Shown in pieces: positions 4,226 to 6,855 of a stretch of 6,855 nt of DNA. The position numbers and the translations under genes are program-made. Numbering within the stretch: the first letter of the stretch is position 1; the number at the start of each line of letters is the position of its first letter. Source of the stretch: Blautia sp. (GTDB taxonomy: Bacteria > Bacillota > Clostridia > Lachnospirales > Lachnospiraceae); NCBI GenBank assembly GCA_030841965.1, contig JAUUSJ010000189.1:1-6855 (forward strand), written 5' to 3'. A model generated the notes under the pieces. It was not told the origin of the DNA and ran no database searches. It was given only the letters and a program-made list of their open reading frames with translations.

Positions 4226-5863
4226 ATGAAAAATATTTTAATTGGAGGTGCGTGGCCTTATGCAAATGGTTCTTTGCATATAGGACATATTGCAGGTTTG
4301 TTAGCGGGAGATGTATTGGCGAGGTATCATAGAGCAATTGGTGATAATGTATATTTTGTATCTGGTAGTGATTGTCATGGAACTCCTGTTGCAATTCGTG
4401 CTAAGAAAGAGGGAAAAACACCAAAGGAAATTAGTGATTTTTATCATGAGGAATTTAAAGAATGTTTTGAAAAATTAGGATTTAGTTATGATATGTATAT
4501 AAAAACGTCTTCTGAAGAACATAAAGATTTTGTGACAGATTTTCATAAAAAACTTTATGAGAGTAAATACGTTTACGAAAAGGAAACTCCGCAAGCATAT
4601 TGTGATAAATGTGATACTTTTTTGGCTGATCGTTTTGTATTAGGACGTTGTCCACATTGTGGAAAAGATACCCGTGGAGATCAATGTGATAATTGTGGTG
4701 CTGTGCTGGAGACTGAAAATTTATTGGAACCTGTATGTGCTATTTGTGGTAGAAAGATAAGTTTTAAAAATTCTAAACATTTATATATAGAAATTTCAAG
4801 TTTGGAAAAGCAACTCAAAGAATTGATGGATAATCATCCAGAGTGGAGAAAAAATGCAATAGCATTCACAAATAGATATATAAGTGAAGGTTTGAGAGAT
4901 CGCGCATTAACAAGAGATTTGAGTTGGGGAATTAATGTGCCTAAAAAAGGATATGAAAATAAAACTATTTATATTTGGGCAGAAAATGTGTTGGGATATT
5001 TATCTGCAAGCAAAATTGTAGCTGAGACGAGGCAGGATGATTTTGAAGCACTTTGGAGTAAAGGTGAAAATTCAAAGCATTATTATGTACATGGTAAAGA
5101 TAATATTCCTTTTCATTCTATTATATTACCAGCACTTCTGATAGCTAATGATAAGAAATGGCATTTACCAGATCAAATTGTATCAAATGAATATCTTACA
5201 TTGGAAGGAAGAAAAATATCCACTAGCCAAAATTATGCAATTTGGGTAAAAGATTTATTACAGCACTATGAACCAGATTCGATTCGATATTTTTTTCTAG
5301 CGAATGGTCCAGAAAAAAAGGATGCCGATTTTTCGTGGAGAGAATATGTGCATAGTCATAATGGAGAGCTATTGGGAGCATATGGAAATTTTATTAATCG
5401 TTCATTGACATTTATAAATAAATATTGGAATGGTATTGTACCAAAAGGGGAGGATAACCCATCAATGAATGAGAAAATAGAAGAATTGTTTGTTTCTACG
5501 GGAAAACTAATAGAAAAAGGAATGTTTAAGGATGCTATTAATGATATATTTGATTTTATAAGAATGGCAAATAAATTTTTTGATGCAGAACAACCGTGGA
5601 TTACTAGAAATACCAACGAAAAAGTGTGCAAAAATACCCTTTATCAGTGTGTGCAAATGATTGCCAATTTATCTGTTCTTTTATCTCCATTCTTGCCATT
5701 TTCCTCTGCAAAAGTGTTTAAATGGTTAAATATAAATAATAAATGGCAAAGACAATCAGTACCTGAGGGATATCAGATTCCTGAGATAGAAATTTTATTT
5801 CAAAGAATAGATAAGAAGGTTATAGAAAAAGAATCAGAAAAATTAGAAAAAATCAAGTTTTAG
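4226..5863 (+). CDS. metG: Methionyl-tRNA synthetase, divergent short form
   Basis: Class I enzyme that charges tRNA-Met in the cytosol. The N-terminal Rossmann fold carries the ATP-binding HIGH signature (residues 18-21) after GGAWPYANGS. The inserted zinc domain has four CxxC pairs: C126/C129, C142/C145, C154/C157, C171/C174. DLSWGI (231-236) follows. The second ATP loop, usually KMSKS, is KISTS (330-334), and the usual WxDAPIGY of the methionine pocket reads WAENVLGY (251-258). An alpha-helical anticodon domain fills about 370-520. The protein ends at 545 residues, without the C-terminal OB-fold found in ~650-residue Firmicutes MetRS. Start ATG follows GAGGT (4214-4218). The Met T-box upstream confirms the substrate. 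The zinc domain and loop variants recall the second-type MetRS (MetRS2) known in some streptococci and bacilli to resist MetRS inhibitors; that link is inference. Very AT-rich codon choice suggests acquisition. Confidence 0.95.
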   Translation: MKNILIGGAWPYANGSLHIGHIAGLLAGDVLARYHRAIGDNVYFVSGSDCHGTPVAIRAKKEGKTPKEISDFYHEEFKECFEKLGFSYDMYIKTSSEEHKDFVTDFHKKLYESKYVYEKETPQAYCDKCDTFLADRFVLGRCPHCGKDTRGDQCDNCGAVLETENLLEPVCAICGRKISFKNSKHLYIEISSLEKQLKELMDNHPEWRKNAIAFTNRYISEGLRDRALTRDLSWGINVPKKGYENKTIYIWAENVLGYLSASKIVAETRQDDFEALWSKGENSKHYYVHGKDNIPFHSIILPALLIANDKKWHLPDQIVSNEYLTLEGRKISTSQNYAIWVKDLLQHYEPDSIRYFFLANGPEKKDADFSWREYVHSHNGELLGAYGNFINRSLTFINKYWNGIVPKGEDNPSMNEKIEELFVSTGKLIEKGMFKDAINDIFDFIRMANKFFDAEQPWITRNTNEKVCKNTLYQCVQMIANLSVLLSPFLPFSSAKVFKWLNINNKWQRQSVPEGYQIPEIEILFQRIDKKVIEKESEKLEKIKF

Positions 5864-5912
5864 TAAAGTATCCATATATATTCTGTATTCAGAACAATAT
5901 ATTATCAATCTA

Positions 5913-5962
5913 AATAAGATGTCAAATTCACTTAAGCATAGAAATTGACATCTTATTTTTTT
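5913..5962 (+). terminator. Intrinsic terminator after metG
   Basis: A perfect 13-bp stem, AATAAGATGTCAA (5913-5925) with TTGACATCTTATT (5945-5957), is followed by T up to 5962. It ends metG transcription before the mobile-element remnant. The A-rich 5' flank means it could also work weakly from the other side. Confidence 0.92.
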
Positions 5963-5982
5963 ATAATAATTTAGCCAGAAAA

Positions 5983-6004
5983 CCCATGGTCTTTAGACCG
6001 TGGG
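5983..6004 (+). repeat. Left-end hairpin of the element
   Basis: The stem CCCATGGTC/GACCGTGGG (one T-G pair) with a TTTA loop is followed by ATGAATGGCG. It matches the right-end hairpin in stem length, loop and outer bases (CCCAT...TGGG), as expected for TnpA recognition structures. Confidence 0.65.
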
Positions 6005-6118
6005 ATGAATGGCGTTACACCCGACAAAGTACACGAAAAACATTGTATTTCAACAAAACACATGATATCATATAAATATGTAAGCACATCACATTCGTAC
6101 TTTGACAAGTTAAAATAG

Positions 6119-6283
6119 GTGGTTGTACTGTCTAATCGTACCGTACGTAAAATTTTAAGCGTCAGTTAGCCTTCTGCAAAAAGTATAGTCATATTGCTTA
6201 CAGTAAAAAGTAGCGTTGTGGACGGAAAAGTCCTATACAGTAGTGGCGAAGTGGACACGCCAATAAGAATAAGGGTTGCCTGA
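6119..6283 (+). pseudogene. Possible coding remnant inside the element
   Basis: One frame runs from a GTG at 6119 to a TGA at 6281-6283, interrupted by a single TAG at 6167-6169. The second half reads as peptide ending VDGKVLYSS-GEVDTPIRIRVA. In tnpB-type elements the end of the transposon gene overlaps the omega RNA, so this could be the last trace of tnpB after an internal deletion. No zinc ribbon or RuvC motif is present, and the frame may be chance. Confidence 0.25.
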
Positions 6284-6374
6284 CTTTTCAGGTGGAAACT
6301 GAAATACCAGACTTCTTAAATAGGGGCGAAGCCCCTTAGAAGCCCATTACCTTTAGGTGATGGGTAGTTCAAAG
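6212..6374 (+). ncRNA. Omega-RNA-like right end
   Basis: The last ~160 bases of the element fold well: CCTGA/TCAGG (6279-6292); CTTCT (6312-6316) with AGAAG (6338-6342) enclosing AGGGGC-GAA-GCCCCT (6322-6336); then the terminal 9-bp hairpin (6343-6364) and GGTAGTTCA. In TnpB systems the RNA from the transposon right end (omega RNA) guides the nuclease, and its guide is the first bases beyond the element. Here the guide would start near 6374. No tnpB is present, so any activity would need a TnpB encoded elsewhere. Expression is not shown. Confidence 0.45.
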
Positions 6375-6388
6375 ATTATAAAATGATA

Positions 6389-6796
6389 TTAGTTGAGTTC
6401 CATAAAAGTTTTAGTAGACAAATAGTGCGAGAGCTTTTCAGTAGATAAGTCATGCTGTATAATGTTTTGATTATCCCAAAAAGCATCGTTAGCATAACGT
6501 GGGATAATGTGAACATGAAAATGTGTACCTTCATCCATAACACGCCCATTATTACTTATAATTGAAACACCTAATACATCAAAATTATTTTCAATAATTT
6601 GAGTCAATTGCTGTTCAAGCATAATAAGTTCGGTTAAGATTGCTGGGGGAACATCTTGAATATTTTTATAATGTTCTTTGGAAATGATTAATAAGTGTCC
6701 TATTTGAATAGGATTAATATCATAAATAACAATAAAATTTTTAGTGGTAGTAAGTATTTGCTCTTCTTTTATGCCGTGGCAGAAAATACATTTCAT
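6389..6796 (-). CDS. HIT-family nucleotide hydrolase/transferase
   Basis: Encodes 135 residues. N-terminal CIFC (C3, C6) is the half zinc site frequent in bacterial HIT proteins. IQIGHLLIISKEHY (30-43) is the conserved strand-loop of the fold. The histidine triad is HFHVHII (92-98), with H94 the probable nucleophile, followed by PRY. Family members hydrolyse or transfer nucleotides from AMP-containing substrates such as adenosine 5'-phosphoramidates or dinucleoside polyphosphates; the true substrate cannot be told. Ribosome site GGGAGG on the minus strand (6809-6804) precedes the ATG by 7 bases. No promoter is visible in the 59 bases before it, so transcription may come from beyond the right edge. 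It converges with metG. MetRS can make Ap4A, a possible HIT substrate, but a functional tie is only speculation. Confidence 0.93.
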   Translation of the reverse strand: MKCIFCHGIKEEQILTTTKNFIVIYDINPIQIGHLLIISKEHYKNIQDVPPAILTELIMLEQQLTQIIENNFDVLGVSIISNNGRVMDEGTHFHVHIIPRYANDAFWDNQNIIQHDLSTEKLSHYLSTKTFMELN

Positions 6797-6828
6797 AAAT
6801 TTACCTCCCTATTAAGTCAAGTCCTTTT

Positions 6829-6851
6829 TCCTTGAAAATCAAGGATTTTTT
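6829..6851 (+). terminator. Intrinsic terminator, plus strand
   Basis: The 7-bp stem TCCTTGA (6829-6835) / TCAAGGA (6839-6845) with an AAA loop is followed by six T (6846-6851). The T-run is on the plus strand only, so it would stop rightward transcripts although no rightward gene precedes it. It lies just upstream of the HIT gene and could shield that region from readthrough out of the element. Confidence 0.6.
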
Positions 6852-6855
6852 CGAT

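Larger units (their letters stand above)
5972..6374 (+). mobile_element. Transposase-less IS200/IS605-type element (MITE/PATE-like)
   Basis: Both ends carry a hairpin of the same design and orientation: CCCATGGTC-TTTA-GACCGTGGG (5983-6004) and CCCATTACC-TTTA-GGTGATGGG (6343-6364), each a 9-bp stem with a TTTA loop. The right end, from ACTTCTTAAA through the second hairpin to GGTAGTTCA, resembles ends I know from IS200/IS605 elements of Lachnospiraceae that carry tnpB. These elements move as single strands and recognise subterminal hairpins instead of inverted ends. There is no room for tnpA or tnpB, so the copy would depend on a transposase in trans. Other internal structure: CAAAGTAC (6025-6032) mirrored by GTACTTTG (6097-6104), and the palindrome ATGATATCAT (6062-6071). 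The exact outer borders are uncertain. It sits between two converging genes and ends about 15 bases from the HIT stop. Confidence 0.6.

Noticed and set aside
6102..6131. TTGACA (6102-6107) as a promoter inside the element
   Set aside because: A perfect -35, but no acceptable -10 at 16-18 bases downstream (best TACTGT at 18), so I do not call it.
5966..6388. CRISPR array or group II intron
   Set aside because: No regularly spaced direct repeats and no intron domain V or reverse transcriptase. The paired TTTA-loop hairpins fit an IS200/IS605-type end better.

Overview
The window looks like chromosomal DNA from a low-GC Gram-positive anaerobe, most likely a Lachnospiraceae-type Clostridium relative. 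The reasons are strong AGGAGG ribosome sites, sigma-A promoters with 17-base spacers, a T-box riboswitch, a tRNA gene without an encoded CCA, and a serS gene followed by a DUF3881-type gene. I recall that pairing as typical of Lachnospiraceae; no search was run.

Left part (1-2506), core genome: a seryl-tRNA synthetase gene (serS) is followed, probably in the same transcript, by an uncharacterised DUF3881-like gene. Next comes a tRNA-Arg(CCT) with its own near-consensus promoter and an intrinsic terminator.

Middle part (2507-3628), accessory: two toxin-antitoxin modules stand side by side. The first is a probable type I module that is easy to miss. It has a 27-residue membrane peptide gene, a leader hairpin that hides its ribosome site, a shared hairpin terminator, and a convergent antisense RNA promoter with -35/-10 boxes at perfect spacing. 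The second is type II: an intact AbrB/MazE-like antitoxin overlaps a RelE-like toxin frame that is full length but carries two in-frame stop codons.

Right part (3629-6855): a methionine T-box leader (AUG specifier, UGGU acceptor-binding bulge) and an AT-rich spacer of about 185 bases precede a methionyl-tRNA synthetase gene. The enzyme is compact (545 aa), has four CxxC pairs and an altered KMSKS loop (KISTS). It has no C-terminal tRNA-binding domain and looks unlike the usual ~650-residue Firmicutes enzyme, so it is a candidate second, acquired MetRS. Behind it lies a roughly 400-base element bounded by two hairpins of identical geometry (9-bp stem, TTTA loop). I read it as an IS200/IS605-type element that has lost its transposase genes but kept an omega-RNA-like right end. 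A HIT-domain hydrolase gene on the minus strand closes the window.

How the parts fit: serS, the tRNA and metG all serve translation. The tRNA-Arg gene may mark the border between conserved and acquired DNA. The most rewarding targets are the antisense-controlled toxin, the T-box/unusual MetRS pair, and the transposase-less element with its possible guide RNA.
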